From Geosiphon pyriformis (taxonomy: Eukaryota; Glomeromycota; Glomeromycetes; Archaeosporales; Geosiphonaceae): a stretch of DNA of 64,000 bases. Within the stretch, counting starts at the first letter, position 1. The number at the start of each line of letters is the position of its first letter. Shown piece after piece: positions 11,334 through 24,502 of the stretch. The translations under genes and the position numbers were made by a program. The stretch covers positions 256,218 to 320,217 of the forward strand of contig JAAOMT010000239.1 in the NCBI GenBank assembly GCA_016748015.1. Reading direction: 5' to 3'. A model generated the notes under the pieces. The model was not told the DNA's origin, made no database searches, and worked only from the letters and a program-made list of their open reading frames with translations.

Positions 11334-14300
11334 GTAGAGATGAAGAAACAAGAGAAATTTAAAAGAAAATGGAGCTATAATTTTAGAGGGATCAAAATAT
11401 CTACCATATAAATCGCGACAACTTTAAAGATTGAGTTAATATTGGTTTTTCACTAATGGCGTTAAATATTCGGATACTAAAAAGATAAACTAGATTATAT
11501 AGAATTTTAATGGGGATGAACATTATGTTTTGCCTTTTTCTAATTTTTAATATAACCCTCAAAGATGTTTGTTTTAAATTTTGTTTGCTCTCCTTTATAA
11601 ATGTGAAAATTAAAATTAAAAGGACGATCGCAAAATAGATAATAGGTTTTTGTATTTTTGAATTGTATCAACAAAACGATATTATTAAACTCATTTAAGA
11701 AAAATTTAATGGTTGAATTTCCAAATAAAATTTTCTCACTACTTAGTATATTGATTTTTTAGGCACTTTGTAACTGATAAAATTTTAAAGAAAAATATTT
11801 CATTAATTAAAAGTTTCATAGATGAGACCGAAAAATTGAATTCAATAGACCTAGTGGTTTAAATCTTTATTAATTCTAATCCAGTTTTCTTAACAATTAG
11901 AATTGTATGGAATAGAAGATTATTGATTTGATCGCATGAAATCTAAAATGATAACTATTTTGAAAAATTTAAGAGGATAAAAAAGAATCCAATTTTTTTT
12001 GAAAAAGAACATTTAAAGAAATATTTATTCACTTGGTTTTACCAATTTCAAAAAAGGATTCATATTCTAACTTTTTTTCATTAACTTGATTTATTTTCTT
12101 TAATACTGACTAGAAATAAAATATATTATATTATAATAAATAAAAAAATTATATTAAAAATAAAAATTTTTTTTTATTGAATAAATATTAAATTTAATTA
12201 TACCTTGTTTCAAATCCAAATCCAAATCCAAATTCAAATAATATTTTAATATTACCAAGAATTATTGAGATACGATAATTGTAAAAAATTTTGTGATTCC
12301 AAAAAAAAAATTTATACGACTAATTGGTTTGTTATTAATCAAAATTTTCATATTAGTAATTGAAGAACAAAATTAGATTTTTTGCCTTTAATCATATTTT
12401 AAAATTTCAAAAAATATAATAATTAATAATTCTTTTTTTGTTGCTATATAAAAAATTTGGAAATAATATTTGATTTACATGTTTAAAAATTTACGAATTT
12501 AGCCGTTACTAAAAACTAATTAATATATATATATATATATTAAATATTTTAAATATTTTATCGATGTAAGGCAGATATATTCTTTTTTCCATAAAATTTT
12601 CATTTGACATTTTCGAAGAATCATTGCTTAATTAAAACTATTTTAAAACTAATTTAAAACTAATTTAAAACTATTTAAAATCGAATAAAAATTAAACATA
12701 TATTTAAATAAAACTTTTTAGATTTTACAAAAATTAAAGAAATCAGTTCAATAATCATTAATTTTAGTTTTAAAAAGATTGTGTATTTGACTAATTTAAA
12801 CAAAACCTTTTTAATATTAAAATTTTGATAAAATGCTTTAAGAAAAATTTTGTTTTACTCAAATAATACCACTGAATATTTGTTTAATGACAAGAATTTC
12901 TTATAATCCTTCTAAATCCAATATTATCAAATGCTTTAAAATTTTCAAAATAGTTTCAATTAGTTAATTATTAATATATATAACCAATATATATATATAT
13001 ATATATAATTTTAAAAAATTCAAAATTTTTCAATGAAAAAAAGTGTTTTTTTATTTACATATATTAGAATAAAAAATTTAAATCAAACTTGTATTTTTCT
13101 TTTGATTAAATAGTTTTTATATATAATAAGACTAAAATAAAATGTCAATTTAATAAAAAAATTTAATTTTATTAAATTGTGATAAAGGAAATTTTTGGAC
13201 AAACACTTTGATTAAGTTTTTCAAAAAAAAAATTGGTAAATATTAACACATAATAATTAAAGTTATGAAAATTATGATTAAAATTTTAAGTTGATCTTTT
13301 TGAAAAAAAAAAAAAAAAATGTAATACTATTTATAGTTTATAAATTTTTTAGACACATGAAAAAAGAAAATTTAATAATATGCTAATTTTAAAATAATTC
13401 AATTATTAACGACTATTTTCGTTAATTTTGATATTATTTATAGAAACACGTATTAACATTAAATAGTCATTTTAATATTTTTATTAATTTTTAAAAACTA
13501 AATATACATTTTTATCTTGACTTTAAAAATACTAGGTGTTAAATATTTTGATTAATCTTTATTTCAATGACAAAACAGTTATATATTTAAAACGTAAACT
13601 TTCTTTTATATCATTATTTTCTATTAGATTTAAAATAATTTTCTGATAATCAAAACTCTTATAGAATTAAAAAGCATATAGTGCTTTATTGCATATGTTT
13701 AATTAATATTTATATTGTTCGTAGCTTATATCAATTCCCTTTTTGAAAAAAATATTTTCTTACTGATATGTTGATATAATATTTTTAAATAATCATATTA
13801 TAATTAAATAGTTAACCACAAATATTAGGGAGCTTATTAGGTTATCAAACAATATCCCGAAAAAAAATTATTATTAATCTAAAAATATTTATTTTAATAT
13901 TTTTATTGGATATTATAAGTAATTAAAGAGTTAAAAGATAAATTTAATTTTAAAAATACTTTTTTCTAAAGTTCAGTCATATCACATTCAACTAATTATT
14001 TAAATATCTTTAATCCTAAGCTTTTGTAGTTTTCTTTAAAATCTAAATTCATTGCGAATTCAAAAGATTTATTCAAATTCTGCTAAAATTTTATTAGTTT
14101 TTTTTTATTACAATTATATTAATATTTCTGGGAAAATTATAAATTCATAAAATTTTGTTTGAATTCAATTAGTCAAGTATGTAAACAAATTAATATCAAA
14201 TTTATAATTTAATTTAATATAAAGAGTTAGAAATTTACAAACAAACATTGAAAAATTCATTTGATAAAAGTAATATTTGTCTGATTACTTTTTTTGAAAA

Positions 14301-17047
14301 AAATTTAGCCGACGATTATGTTCCACATGCAAAATAAAATAAAATATTTTGGTCTCAAAATCGCAAAATACGTCAAGTTTATACCAAGAAAATATTGGGA
14401 GAGACAAATTATTTTACTTAAAATAACAAAAACTAGACCATTTTATAAGGCCTCATATAAACAATAAAAATAAACATTCCGAATTAATGTTTTAATTTTG
14501 AAAATATTTGAATGCTTTATTAATTAATTTTTTTTTTGAAGATTTATAGCTTCCAAATATGTATCTAATATTGATTATATTTTTTGTAGATTTCCAAATT
14601 TAGAAACTGGTTGGGAATCAGTTTTTTACAATATTTCGTAGTGTTATGTACAGTTTCAGAGTGATAGTCTAATTTGTTTTAATTTTATTTCCTGTGTTGA
14701 TGAATTCAAAAGATTCAAAAAAAACTCGGTTTAAAATGGTTTTCCAAAGGGTGATGTTGTAATTGTATAATCTGTATTTTATTAAATAATATGTAAAATA
14801 TCTTGCTCATTTTTATTTTCAAAAGATTGATACTTTAATCAAAAACATGAAAACAAAATTTTTAAACCATAAGAAACCACTCTATCGATTACTAAGAAAT
14901 GCCTTTTATCTGCAGGATCACAACATTTTTTAAATTATTTTGAAGAATAACTTTTTTAAGAAATCTTTTCGACTAGATTGAATCATATAATAATTAATTC
15001 ATTTTTGCCACTTTATTTAGATCTTTAATAAAATTGTCATAATGAGTCATTGACTGGGTGTCACATTTTTATTTGAATTTTATCCTTTTCAAATGAAAAG
15101 TTGTTAATCACACTGTGACTACCTTTTAAAAGTAAAACTCGACAACTTTTTCTTCTAGTTCCAAAGCTTTTTGTTTCTTACATACTAAAATTAACTTTAC
15201 TAATTAATGAAAGTTCATCATTATCGGACCTAACAACTTTTGTCTATGCTTGCTCAATTTATGTCAGTGTTTTAACAACTTCTAAATTTCTAAATAAAAA
15301 AAAACTACCTTTAAATGAAAATGATTTCTATTTTGAAAATGTTTCAAGAAAAGTCAAGTAGAATGTATAGAAAAATGAACAGTCCAAAGAAAAGGATAGG
15401 TCAGAACTTGGAATGTTTTATAAAATAGTTGTTTTGAGACCGTGTCAAAAAAAAAACTTTTTTCTATTAAAATTTTGTTTTCTCTTACTTGATATTTGAA
15501 TCTGACAATTTAAATGCTTTCTAGAATTGTTTTCTACTTGCATTACGTAGCGAGTTTTACCTATCATACAACTTGATAGAATTCTAAAAGACTCTTGAAA
15601 TTTGATTTATATGGTTAGAAATTTTCTGATTTAAACTAAACTTTTATTTATTTTAAAAATTTTCGATTCAGCCGCCTAATGAAAACTTTATTTCATTTTT
15701 AATTGTTTTGTAATTTTTAAAATGAGATTAGGGAAAAGCTGTTGAAAAACTAGACAGCCTCATCGATTAACACTTCGCTTGATAGAATCATTATTAAATG
15801 ATTAAATTTCAATTTGAGAATACCCTCGAAACCCCATTGGGAAAGTCATTTTTTTTTATGGTTAATTGGATTCGCATTTTTTGCAATTTTTTTTGAATGT
15901 CAAAACATAAGATTTAAAATTGTGTAATCAATTTTTTGAAATCTTTATCTTGAATCTATATCGAAGTAGAATATAAGGTTGAACTTTAATAGTTAGAGGA
16001 TATCTAGAATCACCCATATCAGATTTAGGAAAAGAGACCAGAACAAAATAATTCTAATCATGTAACCATAATAAAAATATTGTTTCGATCGATCCAAAAC
16101 ATCTACATCGCTCTAAGACTTATGTGATTTCTAGATTTAGTATTATTTTCTTCAATGAAAAAACGGTTTTTTTTAATCTAAAAAATGAATAATTTTAATT
16201 TAATCCAAATATCAGTCTAGAAATTTGTAGAGATTTAAAACAAACAATTTCAAAAATTTGAATTCTTATAAAAAATCTTTCACATTCTTTTCTGAAAATT
16301 ATATGAATTAATTTTTTTATATTCAGAATATTTCTGACAATTTTTTTTAATCAATTTTCAACATCTTTTGGTCAATAATTACCAATTTAACCGATTGATT
16401 TAATTGGAAACAATTATTTCTCGTTATAAATTTAACTTGGCTCATACCTCTCATTTGAGGTATTGACAATCTCAGCTACAAGACTAAAGGGGTTTTTTCC
16501 TGTGAAAAGAAATTTTTTTTTGAATCAATTTATATTTTCTCTTCAAAAAAAAAAAAAGTTTTCATATGTAATTGGGATCATCTTGAATGTGATTGATTTT
16601 AATTTTTGCAATTGAATTCGACATCATTCAAATTACAAAATCTTATTTTTATATTTCCTTTCCATTAATAAAATAATCCAATAATTTCGAGCTTAAATTC
16701 TTTAAACATGAGAAAATTTTCACTTTATAACCCAATCATCCTCTACTGAATATTGCATTTAATTAAAAATTGCTTTGAAAATTTATCTTCACAATGAAAT
16801 ACGGGAGAAACCTTATCGGAGAATATTTCTCAAACGAGAAAAGTTAGACCCTTGAGTGTCATATACCAAAACACCCCACTATTTAATTAGTTACTTAATT
16901 TATGATATTCGCGCACAACTCTAATTCGGTGAACAAGATTTTTATCGACCAGCTCAAACCCAACTCTCCACAAGATTAAAAGTTTTTTTTTAAGCTTTAA
17001 GTAATGAGCAAACAGAAACTGATGATAATTTAAATCCAAATAAATAA

Positions 17048-17050
<3 letters not shown>

Positions 17051-17090
<40 letters not shown>

Positions 17091-17091
17091 T
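17051..17091. repeat. (ATT)n microsatellite
   Basis: About 13 uninterrupted ATT units. Confidence 0.9.
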
Positions 17092-18173
17092 TGGAACTAT
17101 CTTTTACATGAAAAAAAGTACAATAAACCGGAAAATAAATTTTTCCCTGCATCACTACGCTTTTTTCCCTAGATTAACCAAATAAAGAAGTCGAGACAAA
17201 ATTTTATTTTAAATTTTGATTGTTGATTCTTCTAGATTGTGCGGTTTCTGAACTTTTAGGGTGGTTTCTAGATATAAAATATGGGTTAACGATGTTAAAT
17301 CATTATCCACTCCTTTTTGAATGCTTTTCAACTATCCCAAAAAAGTTATATTATGCATTGAGCTTGAGCAAAAAGATATATCAGCTCAAATGGATTGCAT
17401 AAAAAATATTATGATTCATTATGCCTCATTAAAATAATTACAATCATGATAAGCCTTTTTTTTTTTTAAAAAAAAAAAACTTTCTTCATGAATCTTAATC
17501 TTAATCAATTTAAGCAAAAAAAAATCTTGGAAGCCAAACTTCTTTCATGGCTCTTAGTTATGTTGCTGCTGCTGCTGCATTTACTTATCAAAGTTGACTT
17601 CTTTAATTAGTTGTTGATTTTTTTTAATCAGTATCTACATGATAATACGATTGCATTCCGATTCGAAGCCTAATCTTTTCATAAGCAAAAATCAATTTTA
17701 CGTTTAAAGGTAAATGAGCGCTTTTTCCCATGCTTACTTTCCAAATCGATGATCTCATTAAAAGGTGTGGAAAATATTGAGACCAGCTGACCGATAAAAA
17801 TATCGATCTGTCAAAAAAATATAGGAATTTCATCGATTTCGCCCAGTCAAAATGCCGAGAAGATCGATGATAATGGAAATTGACAACCTAAATGTAAATA
17901 TTTACATTTTCCTTAACGTGTAAATCGCTAATACTTAAAAAATTTAGTGTGTATATTTTGATGAATTTTGATATTAAGAAACATAAAATATTCTTCAAAG
18001 ATTCTCATATTCTAAGTTCGCTCAGAAAGCAAAAATCGACAACTTTGTGGCTTTTTATCGGAATGAAAACCCGTATCTTAACAATTTATGTCAATTGACG
18101 TTATAATGTAGAATCAATAATACATACTCTTCAAAAGAATATTACAATGATTTTTAAATGAATAAATGAATAT

Positions 18174-18291
18174 ATACATACATATATACATACATACATA
18201 CATATATACATACATACATACATATATACATATATACATACATACATACATACATACATACATACATACATACATACATACATACATACAA
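18174..18291. repeat. (ACAT)n tetranucleotide tract
   Basis: About 118 bases of CATA/ACAT units with occasional CATATATA interruptions. It produces spurious Met-Tyr-Val-Cys and Ile-His-Thr-Tyr open frames on both strands. Confidence 0.92.
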
Positions 18292-18650
18292 TTGCAGACA
18301 TGGAAGAGTCTTTTTTTCGATCTATTGTTTTTAGTTTATACCCCCATTCAAAGAACAAAGTTTCCTAGTCATGAAAATAATTATTAGTGCATCAATAAAT
18401 AGTTGAATTCGGCTTTAAATGGATGGTTTACTAATGTTATTGAAAAGCTATACCTGTTAACCACCTGGTCATTATAAGGAGTTAAATTGCACTTGGAATT
18501 TTAATACAATTATATACCACGAGTTCGTCGTGATCGACCCAATATTTTCCTCATCAATACCCAAGAAATTATATTTAACCAAGAAAAATTGTGATGAATT
18601 CCTGAAAACCTGAAAAAAAATTTTATCAAGTTTAAATTTAGATTAATCAA

Positions 18651-19287
18651 ATGTCCCCCAATTTGCGCTATGACTTAGTTTATAAGGCAGTAGAAGAAGC
18701 TCATATAGAAAATCCTGGAGAGACGAATGAACAATATGAAATACGTCTTCGTCATATTAATCGAAACATATTTTTAACCGAACAAGAAAAATCATGTGCA
18801 AAGGCTGTTTTTACAAAGAGTAAAGATCAAGAAAACCTTCTCAATCGTACAGGACAAACCTATAAATGTAATTTGTGTGGACGTGCAGGGTATACGGTGG
18901 AATTTTGTGAAAATTGCGCAAGAGATTGTCTTGAAAAAGATTTTCCATATTGGAGTTCTGGCGATGAAATTATTGATACCATGATACGAGATTCACAACT
19001 AAACCTCCCTTTACCAGGATTTTTAATTGAATGGATAGAATATAAAGATCTTAGGAATATTTCCTTTAAGACGAAAGGTAGTTGTTCATCTATTTATACC
19101 GCAACGTGGAGGAAAGGTTGTTTGGAATCATTTGACAATGTTGGAAAAAGATTCAAAAGAAGTCGACCAAAGAGAGTGGTTTTAAAAGTTCTCAAAAGTT
19201 CAAAGTTCACAAATCAACATTTTCTTAATGAGGTTAGTGAAGATTATTTTAAAGCTTTACAGACGAGATATTAACACTATTATTAGT

Positions 19288-19344
<57 letters not shown>

Positions 19345-21463
19345 CATAATAATAATCATAATCATCATTTATGCATAACAGTTGACGACACATATAAATT
19401 TACGAGCTCATGGTTACCAAGTTGTTCATTACTACGGAGTTTCAAAAGCACCCGTGACTGATGAATACATAATTGTCATGAAGGAAATGGATCAAGATTT
19501 GAGGAGTTTTTTGAATAATGGAGCCGGATCTCTTACATGGACCACCGTTTTCAAACTTTTCTCATGTTTAGCTCTCACCCTAAATAATATACACAAAGAA
19601 AATATAATCCATCGAGATCTTCATAGTGGTAATATTTTAGTTGGTCAAAGCGATTATTGGTTTATATCAGATTTGGGATTTTTCGGACCACCTAACAAGC
19701 CAACCACGAGTATATATGGCAATCTTCCTTATATGGCCCCAGAAATAATATGTGGCAACCCTTATACACCTGAAGCAGATATTTATTCCATGGGAATTTT
19801 AATGTATGAGGTTACATGCTCGACACCGTTTGGAAACAGACCACATAATTTCGAGCTTGCAATGGATATTGTTTTGGGTATAAGGTAATATCCATTAAAT
19901 ATATGAATTTAAATCGTATAAAATATATGTTATTGACAAAATTTATTCACGTTGGTTAGGCCAACTATCCTTACAAATATCCCTGAAGATTACGAGGCTT
20001 TGATGAAACGTTGTTGGGATGCAGATCCTTCAAAACGACCAACGGCAAAATATCTTCGAAAATGGTTTTATATACATTATCAAATACGTTCAAAAGAATC
20101 TATATTAATCTTCGAGTCGGAATGCAAAAGAGAACCAATTTCAATGACAAGTAAAAGTGCAATATATCAATTCAATGAATTACCAATACCAAGGAATGCA
20201 ACCTATGGTGAATTGTGTTTTCTTTGAAATCTTTATTAATATTTTTCATCCGTCTTTTCTTGTATTGATTATTTCTCTATTTTTTTCTTTGAATTTAGAG
20301 GAACAGCAAGGTATTTAATATATTTTTGGATTTAGAAAAGTATTCGAATTATTTATAAATCATTATGAAAACAGAATATGATTCAAGGATCCAAAACCTC
20401 GCCCTATCTGAAGGTAAATACTAAAGATATTTGGCTAATTTCCATTTATTTTTGTACAAGATAATCGATCCAATTCTTCTAATCTTTTAGAAGCTGAAAG
20501 TCATGAAAAATCCGAACAAGGTATTTTTATTGGTAATTTTTTTACTCTCGACATCTCTAAGGCTTTAGGTTTTGAATGAAAAAAAATTCCATCAAAACTC
20601 TGAAAGATGATTCACAAAACGAGGAAATGGAAGATACCCAATCCGAAAGCAGAACCGAGTATTCAAAATCTCCTAATTTACAAGGTATTGAATATATATG
20701 TTAAATTGTTACAATTTCTTTATTTATGTCTTAATCGATTATTCTTTATATTTTAATCGATTATTCTTTATATTTTAAAAGGTGATTTTGATAACAAAAT
20801 ATTCGAGTTTCCCACGAGTATTTTAATAGGTAAGAATTAATCAATTGTTTCACTAGTTTAAGTGGCTATTTCAAAAAAGTTTAATTAATTATATATTTGA
20901 ATATAAGCTCCACATCGAAAATTAGCGTCGCGATCAGAATCACAATCTCGAAGGAGCTCGATTACTGACATATCAACGAGTAATGTCTTTTATATTGTGC
21001 CCACTGAATTTTTAGATCCTTTATTCCCCCTTCTTCAAAATTGGCTGTCTAATATCTTCTCTCTTATTTCTTAGCTGTAACCTTCCGTCCATCAATTCCA
21101 AGACCTAAGACAGTTAACGTTGTAACACCCGGTAATTTCAACCGTTATTTTCAATTTGTTTCTTATTTAGGATTAGAATTCATTCAAATTAAAAATTTTT
21201 GGGTCGAAATTTTTTAGACCGTATAAATAATAAGTTAAAATCCGAAAAAATGTCTAAATTAAGGTTTCAAGGTAGTATTTTCTTTTCCAACTTTGAATTT
21301 TTATTTCAAAATCTAATGGAGCTTTAAAAAATTTTTAAAAGATCTCTTAAACCCCAGCGCAAAATTGAAAATAGGACTAATGAAGAAACCAAAATTTGGT
21401 AAAAAGGGTAATTTCTTGTGCAAAATATTCAAATATTTAAAACGAAAACCGCAACTGGATTAA
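18651..21463 (+). CDS. TKL-type protein kinase with a mini-exon tail (12 exons)
   Basis: Exons: 18651-19232, 19382-19884, 19960-20207, 20299-20310, 20375-20413, 20491-20520, 20607-20684, 20782-20829, 20908-20979, 21075-21131, 21218-21271 and 21342-21463. All phases agree, giving 614 residues. The N-terminus has CNLCGR...CENCAR, the Cys-x2-Cys pair of this kinase group. The kinase domain follows: an atypical glycine loop (KGSCSSIYTATW), ATP lysine in VVLKVL, HRDLHSGN, DLG and MAPE, with an intact catalytic Asp. It ends around CWDADPSKRPTA. The tail begins EEQQEYDSRIQNL and is acidic and Ser-rich. It later turns basic, with a SRRSSITD segment and a Lys-rich end (KYLKRKPQLD). Intron 1 contains an (AAT)n microsatellite. 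The first three exons are certain. Exon 7's acceptor (20606) is the weakest choice, and a read-through end at 21463 was preferred to splicing into 21481-21668. Confidence 0.85.
19289..19344. repeat. (AAT)n microsatellite in kinase intron 1
   Basis: A run of AAT units between the donor at 19233 and the acceptor at 19381; it makes up more than a third of the intron. Confidence 0.9.
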
Positions 21464-22091
21464 AGTTTCTGGCAATTTAGAGTTGAATTTTCATCACATT
21501 TCTATTTCAATTTTGCTAATCTCATCTCTTTTAAAGCTTTTTTATCTTATTATTGTATTTTTAATATATAAGTTCATCTCAAAAGTTTTATATTATTTAC
21601 ACACGCCTAAACATAATTATTACTGCAATCCTACTACATTGTATTATACTACTTTAATAATTCTTTAAATTTAAAAAGACTACATAGATGCCGGCCATTT
21701 AAAGTCAAAATAATAAAATATTCAAAATAACATTTTATTATTTTGAAAGTATTAAAAGAATTTAAAAAAAAATCGATTTCCCTTGGAATAAATAAAATTT
21801 GAAAATTTATTTTTTGTTTCTTAATTTATTATTCCAAAACTTGATATAATGTTATTTTTCATGTACAAAAAATTATCTTTGATTTGATTCATAATATTAA
21901 AGTCAAATTATTACATATATTTAATTGGAAAAAAATATTTTAATAAATATTATAAATTTTTGAGATAATGAATTAGGCTTTGAGTCTTTTGATAAAAGCT
22001 TTAAAATAGATTTTTATTAATAATATATTTTGATTTATAATTATGTAATATTTGATTTTAAAAATTTAATATTTTGTTAAATTTATAAACA

Positions 22092-22129
<38 letters not shown>

Positions 22130-22506
22130 TTTAAATTGTTTTACATTTATTAATTTATTATTTATAAATAAAATTTAGTAATGATCTTATATTTTATTTT
22201 AAATTATAATTAAAAATTTAATTTATCAAAATATTTCAAATTGATGAAAAAAATTTTTTGATTAAATACTAATATTATTAAAGATGTTAAATTGTGTTTT
22301 AGTATTACAATCACTTATACTTTTTGAGTACCAAGACAAATTTTATGTGTATGACTAAATAAAGTTTAAATCATAATGTTTTTGTATTTAATTAATTTTA
22401 AGCAAAGACTAATAATACCTAATAATAACAATTTTATAGTTGATAAATAAAGTTATAAAATAAATGATTATATTAATTGATTTATTAAACTATATTCAAC
22501 ATTAAG
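21464..22506. other. AT-rich intergenic region
   Basis: It includes an open frame at 21483-21668 rich in hydrophobic residues that is phase-compatible with the preceding kinase but probably not used. It also holds an (ATT)n tract at 22094-22126. The last roughly 200 bases (around 22365-22500) resemble DNA upstream of the kinase relic at 57.4 kb, so the duplication of that family extends into the promoter. Confidence 0.5.
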
Positions 22507-22512
22507 AAATAG

Positions 22513-22520
22513 TATAAATA
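22513..22520 (+). promoter_or_regulatory. TATA box of the kinase paralog at 22.6 kb
   Basis: TATAAATA in the context GAAATAGTATAAATA...TTCCACCC, about 105 bases before the ATG. The same context precedes the intact minus-strand paralog (60443-60450) and the copy at 62.7 kb (62600-62607). Confidence 0.6.
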
Positions 22521-22622
22521 AATAAGAATTCCACCCTTTAAATTATTTATCTTCTAAACGTCCTTTTATATAAAGTTAACCTCTTAAACTATCGTAATAG
22601 CTTATTCAATTTTATTCACAAC

Positions 22623-23943
22623 ATGGAAAACCTTGGAATTAAAAGAACTCGTCCAGAAGTTCATGATTGCAACGAGTGCAAAAAATGTCAAAAGAGCATT
22701 AGAAAGAATGAGGATAATGAATGTGCAGCATGATTGTTCTTATTTTTTGAAAAACTTTATAAAGATTTTTCAAGTGGTGATAAATTGGTTGATGAACTAT
22801 TAAAGAATCCAATCTATATTCCACCCAATATTCATGATAAATATGATATTGGTAGAGTTAATTATTATGAATGGATTCCATGGGAGCGTCTGTCAGATAT
22901 CAAAAAAATTGGGGAGGGAGGGTTTGGTATAATTTATAAAGCAACCTATATTGAAGGACTAATTGATATGTGGATTAAACCTCATGGTTCAATGGAAGAT
23001 AAAAGAAGTAAATATGATGTAATTGGAAAAAAGAGGGAATTTGCAATAAAATTTTTAATTCTTATTTATATAAATTATTAAAATTAATTTAATTTTGTGT
23101 AGTTAAATATTCATAGAACCGTGTTCATTGAGAATTATGGACACACAGTACTTCTCACTCAAATAAGGGGAATAACACAAAACATTAAAACACTCGAGTA
23201 TGGAATTGTGATGGTATTTTCCGAACATGGAGACACGCGAAAGTATTCATCAACAAATTTTCATTCTACGAGTTGGTTTTATAAATTATGGATCGCGTGG
23301 GGTATAGCTTATGAACTTAATGATATTCATAAAGCTGGTATGATTCATCGTGATCTACACTCAGGCAGCATCCTACAACATAGTAAGTATTGGAGACCTT
23401 GGATTATGTCAACCTGCAAATCATGAAACACCAATAGAAAATTCAAAAACAACAAGAGCAACAGAGGAGAAAAAGATATTTGGAGTTATTCCATACATTC
23501 CGCCAGAAGTTTTAAGAGGAGAAAAGTTTACAACGGCTGGTGATGTCTATAGTTTTGCCATGTTATTATGGGAATTGGCAACGGGAAAGCCTCCCTTTTA
23601 TGATTATTCTCATGACGCCATACTTATAATGGCTATTTTAAATGGTGCTAGACCCGAGATTAACTCCCCACTTATTCCACTTTCTATCGCTGAAATAATT
23701 GAAAAGTGTTGGGATAATAATCCTGATAATCGTCCTGCTACCAGAGAAGTTGAGAGGAAATTGTGGGAACTTAAAGATAAATATAAAAATAGGTTTAAAA
23801 GATGGATATACTTTGGAAAATCAAATAAACTCCTAAGAAAATTGGTAGAAAATGACGAGATAACAATTCATCCAGGAGCAATTTATACGAGTCGTCTTTT
23901 AACTGCTCAAATGGTTAATTTTTCAACAGGTTTGTTATTTTAA
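22623..23943 (+). pseudogene. Broken TKL kinase (paralog of the 58.9-60.3 kb gene)
   Basis: Starts MENLGIKRTRPEVHDC like its paralogs, but an in-frame TGA at 22731-22733 falls where the intact copy has TGC. The glycine loop (GEGGFGIIYKATY) and AIKFL lysine are present. The sequence after AIKFL, including the intron donor, is deleted. The acceptor and following exon (LNIHRTVFIENYG) remain from about 23103. A frameshift at about 23385-23395 separates IHRDLHSGSILQ from GDLGLCQPANH. The C-lobe is then open to 23943 (PYIPPEV, CWDNNPDNRP, tail IHPGAIYTSRLL). Three independent lesions make it non-functional. The C-terminal reading frame is well kept, suggesting recent loss. Confidence 0.85.
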
Positions 23944-24427
23944 TTACTATATAAATTTCAATATGAAAGAATTAATCTATTTAAAATTTTGAGAATACAC
24001 ATTTATTTATTTATTTTATCTATATATTTAGACAACTCTTAATAGATTAAATTTGCTCGTGATATAATTTTAGACGACCTTTTATTATATTTTAAATAAT
24101 AAATTATATTAAAACACAAAGATTTTTATATTTATTTTAATATTTTAAAATATATTTTTTCATTTTCTTCATTATAAATGGTATTATTCTTTCACAAATG
24201 AAAAACTATATTTAAAATGAAATTTGCAAATTTGGTATAAATTTACAACTATTTCAATTAATGTAAATTTTTGTTTTTGAAAGTTTTAAATATGAAACGT
24301 TATTTTATTTTTTAAATTTTTTCTATTTAAAATATTTAAATAAAGTTAATATTTCTTGTTAGTGATTAAAGTATACTTTGCTTTAAAAATATCTCGCTAA
24401 ATGTATATTTTTTAATAAAAACAGTTC

Positions 24428-24502
<75 letters not shown>

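Larger units (their letters stand above)
11334..18650. other. AT-rich intergenic region, about 7.3 kb, no gene seen
   Basis: Mostly low-complexity A/T sequence with homopolymer and TA runs. It contains (ATT)n at 17051-17091, a short (CTG)n near 17565-17577 and an (ACAT)n tract at 18174-18291. Open frames at 17220-17402 and 17624-17833 (minus) have no recognisable features. I see no splice-linked coding exons. Confidence 0.55.

Noticed and set aside
18131-18387. Open frames on both strands with Met-Tyr-Val-Cys and Ile-His-Thr-Tyr repeats
   Set aside because: They are translations of the (ACAT)n microsatellite; no start context, domain or splice structure.
21481-21668. Possible last, hydrophobic exon of the 18.65-kb kinase
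   Set aside because: Phase-compatible, but the preceding exon reads on to a natural Lys-rich end and stop at 21463. A hydrophobic tail is unexpected in this family.
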